A DNA stretch of 64,000 bases from CAZEHO01 sp964511945 (GTDB taxonomy: Bacteria; Actinomycetota; Acidimicrobiia; Spongiisociales; UBA11373). Position numbers and translations under genes: made by a program. Each line of letters opens with the position of its first letter. The stretch's first letter is position 1. The stretch is from NCBI GenBank assembly GCA_964511945.1, contig CAZEHO010000009.1:20844-84843 (forward strand), read 5' to 3'. Positions 24,921-34,992 of the stretch are shown here, one piece after another. The notes beneath the pieces are model-generated. The model was not told where the DNA came from and ran no database searches. It worked only from the letters and a program-made list of their open reading frames with translations.

Positions 24921-25034
24921 AGGAGTCAGTCCCGGTCTCCAGTTCACAGACGCCGACGACTGATGACCGGCAGCTGACAACTCGGTCCGCCTGATTCCCG
25001 ATACCCGATGCCCTCGTGGGTACTCTCACCTCCG
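24921..25034. other. gap before trpE, no leader peptide or attenuator seen
   Basis: It contains short direct and inverted elements (CCAGTTCACAG, ACTGATGACC, TTCCCGATACCCGATG) of the dispersed intergenic type. I see no Trp-rich leader peptide and no T-box motif. The trpE promoter is not evident. Confidence 0.4.
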
Positions 25035-26504
25035 ATGCGTCTGACCCCAACCCGAGACGAGTTCCTCAGCCTGGCGAGGCACCACCGCATGATCCCGGTG
25101 ACGACCGAGGTGCTGGCCGATCGCGAAACTCCCGTGTCGGTGTTCGAGAAGGTCGCTGGAGACGGCGGCGATGCATTCCTGCTGGAGTCGGTCGAGGGTG
25201 GGGAACGCTGGGCCCGCTGGTCGTTCGTCGGGTGGGATCCGCTGTTCGTGGTTGAGGCCCGCGATGGTGCCGCCCGAGCGCCCGGTCTCGATCTCAATCT
25301 CGACGCGTTGGACCCGCTTGCGGCGCTCGAGACTGTCGTCGCCCACTTCGACACCCCACCCCGGCCCGACCTGCCGCCGCTGCATGCAGGGCTGGTGGGG
25401 TATCTCGGGTACGACGCGGTTCGATACGTCGAGCATCTGCCCAACCGTCCCTCCGATGATCGCGGTCTGCCCGAGTTGGTCTTCCAGGCGGTGGGTTCGC
25501 TGGCGGCGGTGGACCGGTTCCGCCAGACGATCACGCTGATCCGGAATGTCGTCGTCGGGGATGATCCCGAGGCCGCCTTCGACGCGGCCGCAGCAGCTCT
25601 GGCGGAAGCCATCGAGTCGCTCGGCCGTCCAGCACCCACTGGTGTGGTGGCACCTCCCGATCCCGAGCCGGTGCAGCCGGCGAAGGCCACCCTCGACCGG
25701 CCGGCGTTCGAGGCGGCCGTGGCGCACGCCATCGCCGAGATCGAGGCCGGAGAAGCGTTCCAGATCGTGCCGTCGCTGCGCCTGGAGGTGCCGCTCGAGG
25801 CCGACGCCTTTTCGGTGTACCGGATGCTGCGGCTTATCAACCCGTCGCCGTTCCTCTTCTTCCTGCGGGCCGCCGGGGTCGCCGTGGCCGGATCGTCTCC
25901 GGAATTGATGTCCCGGGTACGCGACGGGCGGGTCTACAGCCGCCCCATCGCCGGGACGCGGCCCCGGGGCGCAACCCCGGAGGAGGACGCGGCTCTTGCC
26001 GACGAGCTGCTGGCGGATCCAAAGGAACGGGCCGAGCACGTGATGCTCATCGACCTGGCCCGCAACGATCTCGGACGTGTCTGCGAGTACGCCTCGGTGG
26101 AGGTGGACGACCTCATGGTGATCGAGCGGTACTCCCACGTCATGCACATCGTGTCGGGCGTCTCCGGGACCCTGCGCTCCGGTGTCGGGCCGATCGATGT
26201 GCTGCGGTCCACCTTTCCTCACGGAACCGTGTCGGGCGCTCCCAAGGTGCGTGCCATGGAGATCATCGACGAGTTGGAGCCGGTGGCCCGCGGTCCCTAT
26301 GCGGGAGCCGTCGGTTACGTGGACTTCTCCGGCAACCTCGACACCGCGATCGCCCTCCGGACGATGGTGGCCGCCGGCGATACCGCCTGGGTCCAGGCCG
26401 GCGCCGGCATCGTGGCCGACAGCGTTCCTTCGCTCGAGTACGACGAGTGCATGAACAAGGCGGCGGCGGTGCTCAGTGCGATTGCTGGGGCGAGGCATGT
26501 CTGA
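25035..26504 (+). CDS. trpE: anthranilate synthase component I
   Basis: Makes anthranilate from chorismate with a glutamine amidotransferase partner, the first step of tryptophan synthesis. ATG 25035 yields 489 residues. The chorismate-binding half carries EAFQIVPSLRLEVP, SSPELMSRV, RPIAGTRPRG, DLARNDLGRV, the histidine in YSHVMHIVSGV and PHGTVSGAPKVRAMEII, all diagnostic of TrpE. The partner trpG and also trpD are not in the window; trpC, F, B and A lie 3.3 kb downstream. PabB is the main alternative, but the trp neighbourhood favours TrpE. The stop overlaps the next gene by 8 bp. Confidence 0.93.
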   Translation: MRLTPTRDEFLSLARHHRMIPVTTEVLADRETPVSVFEKVAGDGGDAFLLESVEGGERWARWSFVGWDPLFVVEARDGAARAPGLDLNLDALDPLAALETVVAHFDTPPRPDLPPLHAGLVGYLGYDAVRYVEHLPNRPSDDRGLPELVFQAVGSLAAVDRFRQTITLIRNVVVGDDPEAAFDAAAAALAEAIESLGRPAPTGVVAPPDPEPVQPAKATLDRPAFEAAVAHAIAEIEAGEAFQIVPSLRLEVPLEADAFSVYRMLRLINPSPFLFFLRAAGVAVAGSSPELMSRVRDGRVYSRPIAGTRPRGATPEEDAALADELLADPKERAEHVMLIDLARNDLGRVCEYASVEVDDLMVIERYSHVMHIVSGVSGTLRSGVGPIDVLRSTFPHGTVSGAPKVRAMEIIDELEPVARGPYAGAVGYVDFSGNLDTAIALRTMVAAGDTAWVQAGAGIVADSVPSLEYDECMNKAAAVLSAIAGARHV

Positions 26505-27432
26505 TCGCGCCGAGACATTCGGGGACGTCACCGGGGAGTACCTGGCGCTGCGCTCCGGTGCCGCCCGGGTCGACGGGCACAGCGCCCTGATCTGGGTGCG
26601 CGGCCCCGACACGGTCGGATTCCTGGATGGTCTCCTCAGCCAGGACCTTGCCGGGATGGAGCCCGGTGATGTCGGCCGGTCTTTCCTGCTGGAGCCACGC
26701 GGCAAGCTGCGGGCGCTGCTGTGGGTGCTGCGGGGTGATGGCGAGATCGGGCTGGTGTGCGATGCCGGTGTGGCCGATGTGGTCGTGGCCGACCTCGATC
26801 GGTTTCGTTTCCGGGTGGAGGCCGAGATCTCCCGCCACGAAGCTGCGGTCGCCGACATATGGGGTCCGGAGGCGATGTCTGAATGCGGTGGCCCCGAGGC
26901 GGGCTGGTACGACGGGGTGGCCACCTTGCAGCTCGGCGGCCTTCCCCGCTGCATCGTGTTCGACGGCCGACCCGGGGAAATGGCCGCCGCGGTGCGCCCG
27001 GCGGGAATGCTGGCGGCCACTGCAGTCCGGATCGAAGCCGGTGAACCGGTGATGGGCATAGACGTCGGCGAGGAGACCATTCCGCACGAAACCGGCCTGG
27101 TTGAGCCATCGGTCTCGTTCACCAAGGGGTGCTATCTGGGCCAGGAGCTGGTGGCCCGGATCGATAGCCGGGGCCGGGTGAACCGGCATCTTCGCGGTGT
27201 GGTGCTCCATGAAAACGTCCTGCCGCCCGCCGGTGCCGTCATCATCGCCGGTGACGAGGAGTCCGGTGCCATCAGCTCGGTCGGGGAGTCGCTCGAATTG
27301 CGTGCCCCGATCGCATTGGGGATGGTGCGGCGGGAAGTCGAGCCGGGTTCGGTGGTCGGACTCCGCTGGCCGGGTGGTGAGGCGAAAGCAGAAGTGAGGG
27401 CCTTGCCCCTCGACTTGTTTGCGGTGACTTGA
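26497..27432 (+). CDS. YgfZ/GcvT-like folate-binding protein
   Basis: A 311-residue member of the YgfZ family, tetrahydrofolate-binding proteins that support iron-sulphur cluster enzymes. The diagnostic motif K-G-C-Y-x-G-Q-E is present as TKGCYLGQELVARI, about residue 208. The GcvT-like N-terminal domain is recognisable (RVDGHSALIWVRGPDTVGFL, LLSQDL). ATG 26497 has GGGGCGAGG ahead and overlaps the trpE stop. Iron-sulphur proteins nearby, such as endonuclease III, could be clients, but the link is only general. Confidence 0.88.
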   Translation: MSDRAETFGDVTGEYLALRSGAARVDGHSALIWVRGPDTVGFLDGLLSQDLAGMEPGDVGRSFLLEPRGKLRALLWVLRGDGEIGLVCDAGVADVVVADLDRFRFRVEAEISRHEAAVADIWGPEAMSECGGPEAGWYDGVATLQLGGLPRCIVFDGRPGEMAAAVRPAGMLAATAVRIEAGEPVMGIDVGEETIPHETGLVEPSVSFTKGCYLGQELVARIDSRGRVNRHLRGVVLHENVLPPAGAVIIAGDEESGAISSVGESLELRAPIALGMVRREVEPGSVVGLRWPGGEAKAEVRALPLDLFAVT

Positions 27433-27484
27433 CACTCTTCGAACAGAGGCGACCGACCATGATGGGAGCAGGAAGGAGATCGAG

Positions 27485-28165
27485 GTGACCACCACCGCTC
27501 GGGGAACCGTGCTGCTCATCGAAGACGAAGAGGCCATTGCCGACCTCGTTCGCATGTACTTCGAGCAGGAGGGATTCCGGCTGGTGCACGCACCCGACGG
27601 CGAGCAGGGAATCGACGCGGTTCGGGATCGCAATCCTCGCGTTGTGCTTCTCGACATCGGCCTGCCCGGCATGGATGGCATCGAGGTGTGCCGCCGGATC
27701 CGTTCGTCCTCGGACGTGCCGGTCATCATGCTGACGGCCCGTGACAGCGAGGTCGACAAGATCGTGGGGCTCGAGATCGGGGCAGACGACTACGTCACGA
27801 AGCCCTTCTCGCCGCGTGAACTCGTTGCCCGGGTCCGGGCGGTGTTGCGGCGCTCTGAGGACGCACCGCGGGCGCCTTCGGTGATTGAGGTCGACGGATG
27901 GGAGATCGACAGCGGCCGCCGCGAGGTGCGCTCCCGGGAGGGCACCGTGGTGCGCCCGACCGCCCGTGAGTTCGACCTCCTGTGGTACCTCGCCGACAAC
28001 AAAGGTCTGGTCCTCTCCCGGGCTCAGATCCTGGAGGCGGTATGGGGGTACGACTACTTCGGTGAGACCCGGACGGTGGACGTTCACGTGCGCCAGCTCC
28101 GCAAGAAGCTGGAGGGGATTCCGATCGAAACCGCCTGGGGCGTCGGCTACCAGATGAAGGACTGA
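27485..28165 (+). CDS. OmpR/PhoB-family response regulator
   Basis: A 226-residue transcription factor with a receiver domain (about 9-120) and a winged-helix DNA-binding domain (about 130-225). The phosphoacceptor is D57 in VVLLDIGLPGMDG. The acidic pocket is EDE (13-15), the switch Thr lies in MLTARD and the conserved Lys in YVTKPFSPREL. The C-terminal domain has RPTAREFDLLWYL and RTVDVHVRQLRKKLE. AAGGAG precedes the start. The sensor kinase gene follows after 3 bp. The target genes are unknown; the pair sits between trpE-ygfZ and the trpCFBA cluster without an obvious functional link. Confidence 0.95.
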   Translation: MTTTARGTVLLIEDEEAIADLVRMYFEQEGFRLVHAPDGEQGIDAVRDRNPRVVLLDIGLPGMDGIEVCRRIRSSSDVPVIMLTARDSEVDKIVGLEIGADDYVTKPFSPRELVARVRAVLRRSEDAPRAPSVIEVDGWEIDSGRREVRSREGTVVRPTAREFDLLWYLADNKGLVLSRAQILEAVWGYDYFGETRTVDVHVRQLRKKLEGIPIETAWGVGYQMKD

Positions 28166-28168
28166 CCG

Positions 28169-29560
28169 GTGCGCCGGCGGTTCTTCTGGGGATTGATGCT
28201 GGTGGCGGTGGTGACTCTCACCATCGGCGGGTTCGCCGCCGCGGTCCTCATCAACCGCTCAGTGGAGCAGTCGGCCCGCGAGGAGTTCAACCGCCAGGCG
28301 CAAGCGACTGCCCGGCTCATCGAGAATGAGATCAACACCGAGCGCCCGGGGGGGCCCGGCCGCCGGACGCTGAACCTGGCTCAGATCCTCGGCACGGTGA
28401 GTGCCATCGGCGGCCACGACTATGTCGAGGCGGTCCTCGTCGGTCCGGCCGGTGGGATCACCGAGTTCGGCGAGAACCTGGTCTTGATGGATCAGATCCC
28501 CGGTGGCGCCACAGACGTTCGGGGCCGGGTCCAGTTCGAAGCCGAAGTCGATGAGCAGCCGGTGAGTGCGTTCGCACTGGAGGTGCCGACCGGAGACCGC
28601 GGATCGATCGTCGTCGCCATCGGGACCAACCTCGAGCTGGTGCCGTGGCGCGACGTTCTGGTTCGATTCCTGTGGGCGCTCGGGCTTGCCGCGCTGCTGG
28701 CCACCGTGCTCGCCGGATCGCTCTCCCGCTTCCTGAGCCGCCGCCTGGAAGGGCTTCGTGACGCCACCACGCAGCTTGCCGCTGGTGACCTGTCGGCCCG
28801 GGCATCGGATGACGGGGACGATGAGATCACCGAGGTCGCCGCCGCCTTCAACGACATGGCCGTACAGCTCGAGGCGGCGCGCGGCAGGGAGCGGGAGTTC
28901 CTCGCCAGCGTTGGGCATGATCTGCGAACCCCGCTGACCACGATCGGCGGCTACGCGGAAGCGCTGAACGAGGGCAAGGTCGATCTCGACCGGTTCCAGC
29001 AGGTGTCGGGCGTCATCCATCGCGAATCGCGCCGGCTCAGCCGTCTGGTCGAGGACCTGATGCTGCTGACCCGCCTCGAGGCTCGGGAGTTCGGGGTGCG
29101 GCCGGAGGATGTCGATCTGGCCGGGCATCTCGGCGGGATCGCGGAGTCGTTCCGAAACAAGGCCGTTGCGGCGGGCGTCGAGTTGCAGACCGATCTGGAG
29201 GCCCTGCCACCGACTCAGGTGGATCCCGATCGGGTGGCGCAGGTGGTCGGCAACCTGATCGAGAACGCGCTGCGATACACCCCCGAAGGCGGCACGGTGG
29301 AGATCGGGCTGCGAGCCGAACCGAACGCGGTGCTGATCTCGGTCCGCGACGACGGACCGGGCATCGAAGCGGCGGATCTGCCGCACATATTCGAGCGCCT
29401 CTACGTGACACAGCGCTACCGCCCGGTACGGCCGGAGGGCAGCGGTCTCGGCCTCTCGATCGTCAAAGAGTTGGTCGACGGGATGGGTGGTGCGGCCTCG
29501 GTCGAGAGTGCGCCGGGGCAGGGAACGACCGTCTTCGTTCGGCTCCCGTCCCGAAAGTAG
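28169..29560 (+). CDS. membrane sensor histidine kinase
   Basis: Partner of the response regulator upstream. The 463-residue protein has two membrane helices (about 8-28 and 166-188) bracketing an extracytoplasmic sensor of about 135 residues. A HAMP linker follows (about 189-240), then a HisKA domain with the phosphorylated histidine H250 in SVGHDLRTPLTT. The HATPase domain shows NLIENALRYTP (N box), DDGPGI (G1) and GSGLGLSI (G2). The last three bases are the left end of the inverted repeat at 29558-29740, so the stop codon lies within that element. The signal sensed is unknown. Confidence 0.95.
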   Translation: MRRRFFWGLMLVAVVTLTIGGFAAAVLINRSVEQSAREEFNRQAQATARLIENEINTERPGGPGRRTLNLAQILGTVSAIGGHDYVEAVLVGPAGGITEFGENLVLMDQIPGGATDVRGRVQFEAEVDEQPVSAFALEVPTGDRGSIVVAIGTNLELVPWRDVLVRFLWALGLAALLATVLAGSLSRFLSRRLEGLRDATTQLAAGDLSARASDDGDDEITEVAAAFNDMAVQLEAARGREREFLASVGHDLRTPLTTIGGYAEALNEGKVDLDRFQQVSGVIHRESRRLSRLVEDLMLLTRLEAREFGVRPEDVDLAGHLGGIAESFRNKAVAAGVELQTDLEALPPTQVDPDRVAQVVGNLIENALRYTPEGGTVEIGLRAEPNAVLISVRDDGPGIEAADLPHIFERLYVTQRYRPVRPEGSGLGLSIVKELVDGMGGAASVESAPGQGTTVFVRLPSRK

Positions 29561-29740
29561 TGCCGTGTTCGACATCGATTGCCGGGTTGAGATGCGGCTC
29601 GGGACGCCGCCGGGCATTGTCGGTCGGGACCCGTCCTCAGCCCTTGACGCCCGCACCCGGGTGCGCCCGCGGGGCTGCGTCGTTGCCGGGCGACGCCGAA
29701 TCGCCGGCATAACCCGCCAACGTCGTGAGACACGGCACTA
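29558..29740. repeat. structured intergenic element bounded by perfect 11-bp inverted repeats
   Basis: TAGTGCCGTGT (29558-29568) is the exact reverse complement of 29730-29740. Further inward, CGAC pairs with GTCG, and TTGCCGGGTT (29579-29588) matches the complement of 29711-29720 at 9 of 10 positions. Inside are more hairpins, including the palindrome CGCACCCGGGTGCG and CGTCG/CGACG around 29695. No gene fits the stretch. It could be a small mobile element of MITE type, a structured RNA or a bidirectional terminator. Confidence 0.65.
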
Positions 29741-29773
29741 GGTCAGGAGCCGGCCGCTCCCTACGATGGTCCG

Positions 29774-30537
<764 letters not shown>

Positions 30538-30541
<4 letters not shown>

Positions 30542-31134
30542 CCTGGGTCAAGCTGTGCGGTTTGCGAAGCCGCGAGGACGTCTCGGCTGCCGTCGAAGTC
30601 GGTGCCGATGCCGTCGGCTTCGTGATCAGCCCGGCCTCGCCCCGATGTGTCGGGGTCGAGTCGATCCCCGGCTTCTGCGCCGGTACCGATCTTCCCCGCT
30701 ATGTGGTTTCGGTGGATCTCGAACCGAGTGAACTCCTGGCGGCGGCTGCCACAGCAGAAGTGACGGGGGTGCAGCCGCACGGGCGGCACGCCGCGGCGGC
30801 AGCCGGGGCGGCCCTGCACACCGGGTACGAGGTGCTGTTCCCGGTTCCGGTTGCCGATGCGGTGGATCTCGACGGCGTTCCCGGTGGGGCCGTTCCACTG
30901 CTGGACACGGCGGTGCCGGGATCACACGGCGGCACCGGTCGCAGCTTCAACTGGGAGCTGGCGGCTGGGCTCGAACGAGAGGTCGTGCTCGCCGGCGGAT
31001 TGACCCCGGACAACGTCGCCGGGGCGATCGCGGTGGCAGAACCTTGGGGGGTTGATGTGTCCTCCGGGATCGAACGGGCGCCGGGGAAGAAGGATCATGA
31101 GTTGATGCGACGATTCGTGGAGGCGGTGCGATGA
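30538..31134 (+). CDS. trpF: phosphoribosylanthranilate isomerase
   Basis: Isomerises phosphoribosylanthranilate in tryptophan synthesis. The 198-residue protein has the catalytic cysteine in VKLCGLRSREDV (C7). It also has GADAVGFV, the segment LLDTAVPGSHGGTGRSFNW with the catalytic aspartate, and GVDVSSGIERAPGKKD at the C-terminus. GTG 30538 overlaps trpC, and the stop overlaps trpB by 4 bp. Many actinobacteria lack a separate trpF and use the dual-function PriA instead, so a dedicated trpF is worth noting. Confidence 0.94.
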
Positions 31135-32300
31135 CACTCACCCGACCGGACGGCCGGGGTCGATTCGGAGATTTTGGCGGGCAGTTCGCCCCGGAGACGC
31201 TGATGCCGGCACTGGCCGAACTCGAAGCGGCATTCGAGGACGCCTGGGCCGATCCGGCCTTCCGCGGCGAACTCGACGACTTGCTGCGTGATTTCGTTGG
31301 CAGGCCGTCGCCGCTCTATCGGGCCGCCCGGCTGTCGGAGGAGCTTGGTTTTGAACTCCTGCTGAAGCGCGAGGACTTGCTCCACACCGGGGCCCACAAG
31401 ATCAACAACTCGGTCGGCCAGGCGCTGCTCACTCAGCGGATGGGCAAACCCCGGATCATCGCCGAGACCGGGGCCGGTCAGCACGGCGTGGCGGCTGCGA
31501 CCGGCGCCGCGCTGCTCGGCCTGGAGTGCTCGGTGTATATGGGTGAGGTCGACATCGACCGGCAGCGACTCAACGTCTACCGGATGGAGATGCTCGGGGC
31601 CGAGGTCGTGCCGGTCACCAGCGGTGCGGGCACGCTCAAGGACGCGGTGTCGGAAGCGATGCGGGACTGGGTCGCCACCGTCGAGCGCTCCCACTACATC
31701 ATCGGTTCGGTGGTCGGTCCCCATCCGTTCCCCTGGATGGTCCGGGAGTTGCAGCGGGTCATCGGTGATGAAACCATCGCCCAACTCGAGGGAACGGTTC
31801 CCGACTACATCGTGGCTTGCGTCGGCGGGGGATCGAACGCCATGGGCATGTTCTATCCCTTCGCCGGCAGCGGAGCCCGGCTGATTGGAGTCGAAGCGGC
31901 CGGGCACGGCCTCGACACGGGCGAGCACGGTGCCTCGCTGGTGGCGGGGACACCCGGCGTCATCCACGGTTCCCGCACCTTCATGCTCCAGGACGATGAG
32001 GGGCAGGTGCTTGAAGCCCACTCGGTGTCGGCCGGCCTCGACTACCCGGGCGTCGGACCGGAGCACTCCTACTTCAAGGAACTCGGGATCGCCGAGTATG
32101 TGTCGATCACCGACGAGGAAGCATTGGAAGCCATGGATCTGCTGTCCCGGACCGAAGGGATCATCCCGGCACTGGAGCCGGCGCACGCCCTGGCTTGGGT
32201 GGCCAAGGAGGCGGCATCGCTCGCCGGATCGACGGTCGTGCTGAACCTGTCCGGCCGCGGCGACAAGGACGTTGCCCAGGTTGCGGAGATGCGGCGATGA
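31131..32300 (+). CDS. trpB: tryptophan synthase beta chain
   Basis: PLP enzyme that joins indole and serine to tryptophan. The 389-residue product has the PLP lysine K90 in HTGAHKINNSVGQ. It also shows the phosphate-binding glycine loop GGGSNAMG, the segment AETGAGQHGVA and the C-terminal SGRGDKDV. The N-terminus contains RFGDFGGQFAPETLMPAL, normal for the TrpB1 type that pairs with TrpA. It overlaps both neighbours by 4 bp (ATGA). Confidence 0.97.
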   Translation: MTLTRPDGRGRFGDFGGQFAPETLMPALAELEAAFEDAWADPAFRGELDDLLRDFVGRPSPLYRAARLSEELGFELLLKREDLLHTGAHKINNSVGQALLTQRMGKPRIIAETGAGQHGVAAATGAALLGLECSVYMGEVDIDRQRLNVYRMEMLGAEVVPVTSGAGTLKDAVSEAMRDWVATVERSHYIIGSVVGPHPFPWMVRELQRVIGDETIAQLEGTVPDYIVACVGGGSNAMGMFYPFAGSGARLIGVEAAGHGLDTGEHGASLVAGTPGVIHGSRTFMLQDDEGQVLEAHSVSAGLDYPGVGPEHSYFKELGIAEYVSITDEEALEAMDLLSRTEGIIPALEPAHALAWVAKEAASLAGSTVVLNLSGRGDKDVAQVAEMRR

Positions 32301-33100
32301 GTGCCAAAGAATTGCGCAGTCTGTTCGATCGCACGGCCGGCGAAGACCGGGCGGTCCTGATGCCGTACATGATGGCCGGCATCCCCGACGCCGAGTCGTC
32401 GGTGGATATGTTTGTGGCGATGGCCGATGCGGGAGCAGACGCCTTCGAGATCGGCATCCCGTACGCCGATCCACTGATGGACGGTCCGGTGATTCAATCA
32501 GCAGGAGCCGCGGCGCTCAAGGCCGGAACCACCGTCCAACGGGCCTTCGCCGTCATGACGGAGGTGCGCAGGCGGACCGGTGCTCCGTGTATCCCGATGA
32601 CCTACGTCAACCCAGTGCTGCGGATGGGGCCGGAGCGCTTCGCCGCGGCGGCTGCCGATGCCGGTGCATCCGCGCTCATCGTTCCCGATCTGCCGGTGGA
32701 CGAGGCGGCCCCGGTGGCCGCAGCCGCTGCTGATGCCGGCCTCGGCCTCGTGCTGTTTGCCGCACCCACGACGCCGGCGGATCGTCTCGCCCGGGTGGCG
32801 CAGATGGGGCCGGCATTCGTGTACGGGATCGCCGAGATGGGGGTGACGGGGGAGCGGACCACCACCAGTGTGCGGGCCGCCGATCTGGTCGAACGGGTCC
32901 GGGCGGTGACCGAGGCACCGCTGGTGCTGGGCGTCGGCATCAGCGGCCCCGACGCCGCTGCGGCCGCGGCGTCGGTCGCCGACGGCGTGATCGTCGGTTC
33001 TGCCCTGGTCCGGAGGGTGCTGGAGGCGCCGGATGCGGTCTCTGCGGGTGCCGCTCTCGGCGGCGCGGTGAGGGAGCTGCGGGCAGCGATGGGTCGGTGA
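32297..33100 (+). CDS. trpA: tryptophan synthase alpha chain
   Basis: Releases indole from indole-3-glycerol phosphate for the beta chain. ATG 32297 gives 267 residues. The catalytic Glu lies in FEIGIPYADPLMDGP, which also holds the catalytic Asp. The loop PCIPMTYVNPV and the segments LIVPDLPVDE and VYGIAEMGVTG are as expected. GVGISGP and DGVIVGSALV form the phosphate site. It is the last gene of the trpCFBA run, followed by a possible terminator at 33117. Confidence 0.95.
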   Translation: MSAKELRSLFDRTAGEDRAVLMPYMMAGIPDAESSVDMFVAMADAGADAFEIGIPYADPLMDGPVIQSAGAAALKAGTTVQRAFAVMTEVRRRTGAPCIPMTYVNPVLRMGPERFAAAAADAGASALIVPDLPVDEAAPVAAAAADAGLGLVLFAAPTTPADRLARVAQMGPAFVYGIAEMGVTGERTTTSVRAADLVERVRAVTEAPLVLGVGISGPDAAAAAASVADGVIVGSALVRRVLEAPDAVSAGAALGGAVRELRAAMGR

Positions 33101-33116
33101 GTTCTCGGTTCTCAGA

Positions 33117-33133
33117 CCCGGCTCTGTGCCGGG
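33117..33133 (+). terminator. possible terminator after trpA
   Basis: CCCGGC (33117-33122) pairs with GCCGGG (33128-33133) around a TCTGT loop, 17 bp after the trpA stop. There is no T tract. It lies at the expected end of the trp transcript. Confidence 0.45.
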
Positions 33134-33207
33134 GCGACCCGACGGCTGCCGACTGAGGACCGGTGGCCGGCACCAGTGGCCGAACGCCGTCGCCTACTCT
33201 GCCGCCT

Positions 33208-34920
33208 ATGACCGATTTCATCAGAATCGCCGGGGCGCAGCTCAACCTGACCGTGGGGGACATCGACGGGAACGTCGATCGCATCATCGATGCCATGGAG
33301 TGGGCCGAGGAGTGCCAGGCCGACATCCTGCTGCTGCCGGAACTCGCCATCACGGGTTATCCGCCCGAGGACCTTGTCCTGCGAAGGGCCTTCGTGGACG
33401 CCAACATCGAGGCGCTCTACCGCATCGCGCAGGCAGCGGGGGAGACCGCAGTCGTTGTCGGGTTCGTCGACCGGGCGGCCGGGCCCCGGCCGGCCAAGGA
33501 TGATGCCGGCCCGCCGCGAGTGCACAACGCAGCCGCCCTTGTCGCCAACGGCCGGGTGCGCGGCTTCTATCACAAGCTACTGCTCCCGAACTACGGCGTC
33601 TTCGACGAGGACCGCTACTTCGTTGCGGGAGCCGATCCGACGCTGTTGTGGGAGGTCAACGGGGCGATCGTCGGCGTGTCGGTCTGTGAGGATCTGTGGG
33701 TGCCCGACGGTCCTCCCGCCAAGCAGGCGGAGGCCGGAGCGGACATCCTCGTCAACATCAATGGCTCTCCGTACCACGCGGGCAAGGGACCGGAGCGAGA
33801 GGCGATGCTCCGGCAGCGGGTGGAGGAGAGCGGCCTGCCGCTCGTGTACCTGAACCTGGTGGGCGGGCAGGACGAACTCGTCTTCGACGGCGACAGCATG
33901 GTGTTCGGTGCCGACGGTGCACTGATCTACCGCTCTCCCCAGTTCGAGGAGGACCTGTTCTGGGTGGACGTTCCGCTGCCCGCGGAGGGCCGGGCCGACG
34001 CCACCGCAACCATGGTGACCGACGGCACGCTCCTCGAGGGCGATCCTGAGGATCCGCCGGAACTTGTCGAGCGCCCCTCCGCCGCGGAAGAGGTCTACCG
34101 GGCCCTGACGCTGGGGTTGCGCGACTACGTCGGTAAGAACGGGTTCGAGGGGGTCGTCATCGGACTCTCCGGCGGGATCGATTCGGCACTGACCGCAGCC
34201 ATCGCCGCCGACGCCCTTGGGCCGGAGTCGGTGTGGGGCGTCACCATGCCGGGCCGGTACTCCTCCGACGGATCCGTCGATCACTCCCGCCAGCTGGCCG
34301 AGAACCTCGGCATCCGGTTCGACGAGATCCCGATCGAGGGGCCGTTCACCGGATTCCTGTCGGCGCTTGAGGGATCGTTCGAGGGGACCGAGTCAGGAGT
34401 GACCGAGGAGAACCTCCAGGCCCGGGTGCGGGGCACGATCCTGATGGCGCTCTCCAACAAATTCGGCGGCATGGTGGTGGCCACCGGGAACAAGTCGGAG
34501 ATGTCGGTCGGCTACGCCACGCTCTACGGCGACATGGTCGGTGGGTATTCGGTGCTCAAGGATGTGTTCAAGACGCAGGTGTATCGGCTGGCGAAGTGGC
34601 GAAATCTCTCAGGCGAGGTGATCCCGCACGAGATCATCGAGAAGCCGCCGTCGGCCGAGCTGCGGCCGGATCAGCTCGACACCGATGCCCTTCCCGAGTA
34701 CGGCAAGCTCGATGCGATCCTGGAGCTCTACGTCGAGGACGACCTCAATGCGGATGCCATCGCCCGGAAGGGCCACGATCCGGAGCTGGTGAACAGCATC
34801 GCTCGCATGGTGGACGGCAACGAGTACAAGCGGCGCCAGTCGGCGCCCGGGGTGCGGATCACGACGAAGGGACTCGGCCGGGATCGCCGCCTGCCGATCA
34901 CGAACGGATTCAAGAAATAG
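33208..34920 (+). CDS. nadE: glutamine-dependent NAD+ synthetase
   Basis: Amidates nicotinic acid adenine dinucleotide to NAD+ with ammonia from glutamine. ATG 33208 gives 570 residues. The N-terminal nitrilase-type glutaminase domain (about 5-270) has its catalytic triad E45 (LLLPELAITGY), K123 (FYHKLLLPN) and C160 (VSVCEDLW). The C-terminal synthetase domain (about 290-560) has the ATP pyrophosphatase loop LSGGIDSAL (321-326 core) and TGNKSEMSVGY. An upstream start at 33163 would add 15 residues of no family resemblance. A hairpin follows the stop. Confidence 0.96.
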   Translation: MTDFIRIAGAQLNLTVGDIDGNVDRIIDAMEWAEECQADILLLPELAITGYPPEDLVLRRAFVDANIEALYRIAQAAGETAVVVGFVDRAAGPRPAKDDAGPPRVHNAAALVANGRVRGFYHKLLLPNYGVFDEDRYFVAGADPTLLWEVNGAIVGVSVCEDLWVPDGPPAKQAEAGADILVNINGSPYHAGKGPEREAMLRQRVEESGLPLVYLNLVGGQDELVFDGDSMVFGADGALIYRSPQFEEDLFWVDVPLPAEGRADATATMVTDGTLLEGDPEDPPELVERPSAAEEVYRALTLGLRDYVGKNGFEGVVIGLSGGIDSALTAAIAADALGPESVWGVTMPGRYSSDGSVDHSRQLAENLGIRFDEIPIEGPFTGFLSALEGSFEGTESGVTEENLQARVRGTILMALSNKFGGMVVATGNKSEMSVGYATLYGDMVGGYSVLKDVFKTQVYRLAKWRNLSGEVIPHEIIEKPPSAELRPDQLDTDALPEYGKLDAILELYVEDDLNADAIARKGHDPELVNSIARMVDGNEYKRRQSAPGVRITTKGLGRDRRLPITNGFKK

Positions 34921-34923
34921 GGA

Positions 34924-34939
34924 GCGGCCTGCCGGCCGC
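34924..34939 (+). terminator. hairpin after nadE
   Basis: GCGGCC (34924-34929) and GGCCGC (34934-34939) enclose TGCC, starting 4 bp after the nadE stop. It could terminate nadE and also lie downstream of the convergent small membrane gene. Confidence 0.45.
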
Positions 34940-34992
34940 CCCGGCGATGGACCACGAGCAACGAGCGCCGATGCGAGGAGTAACCGGCCGGC

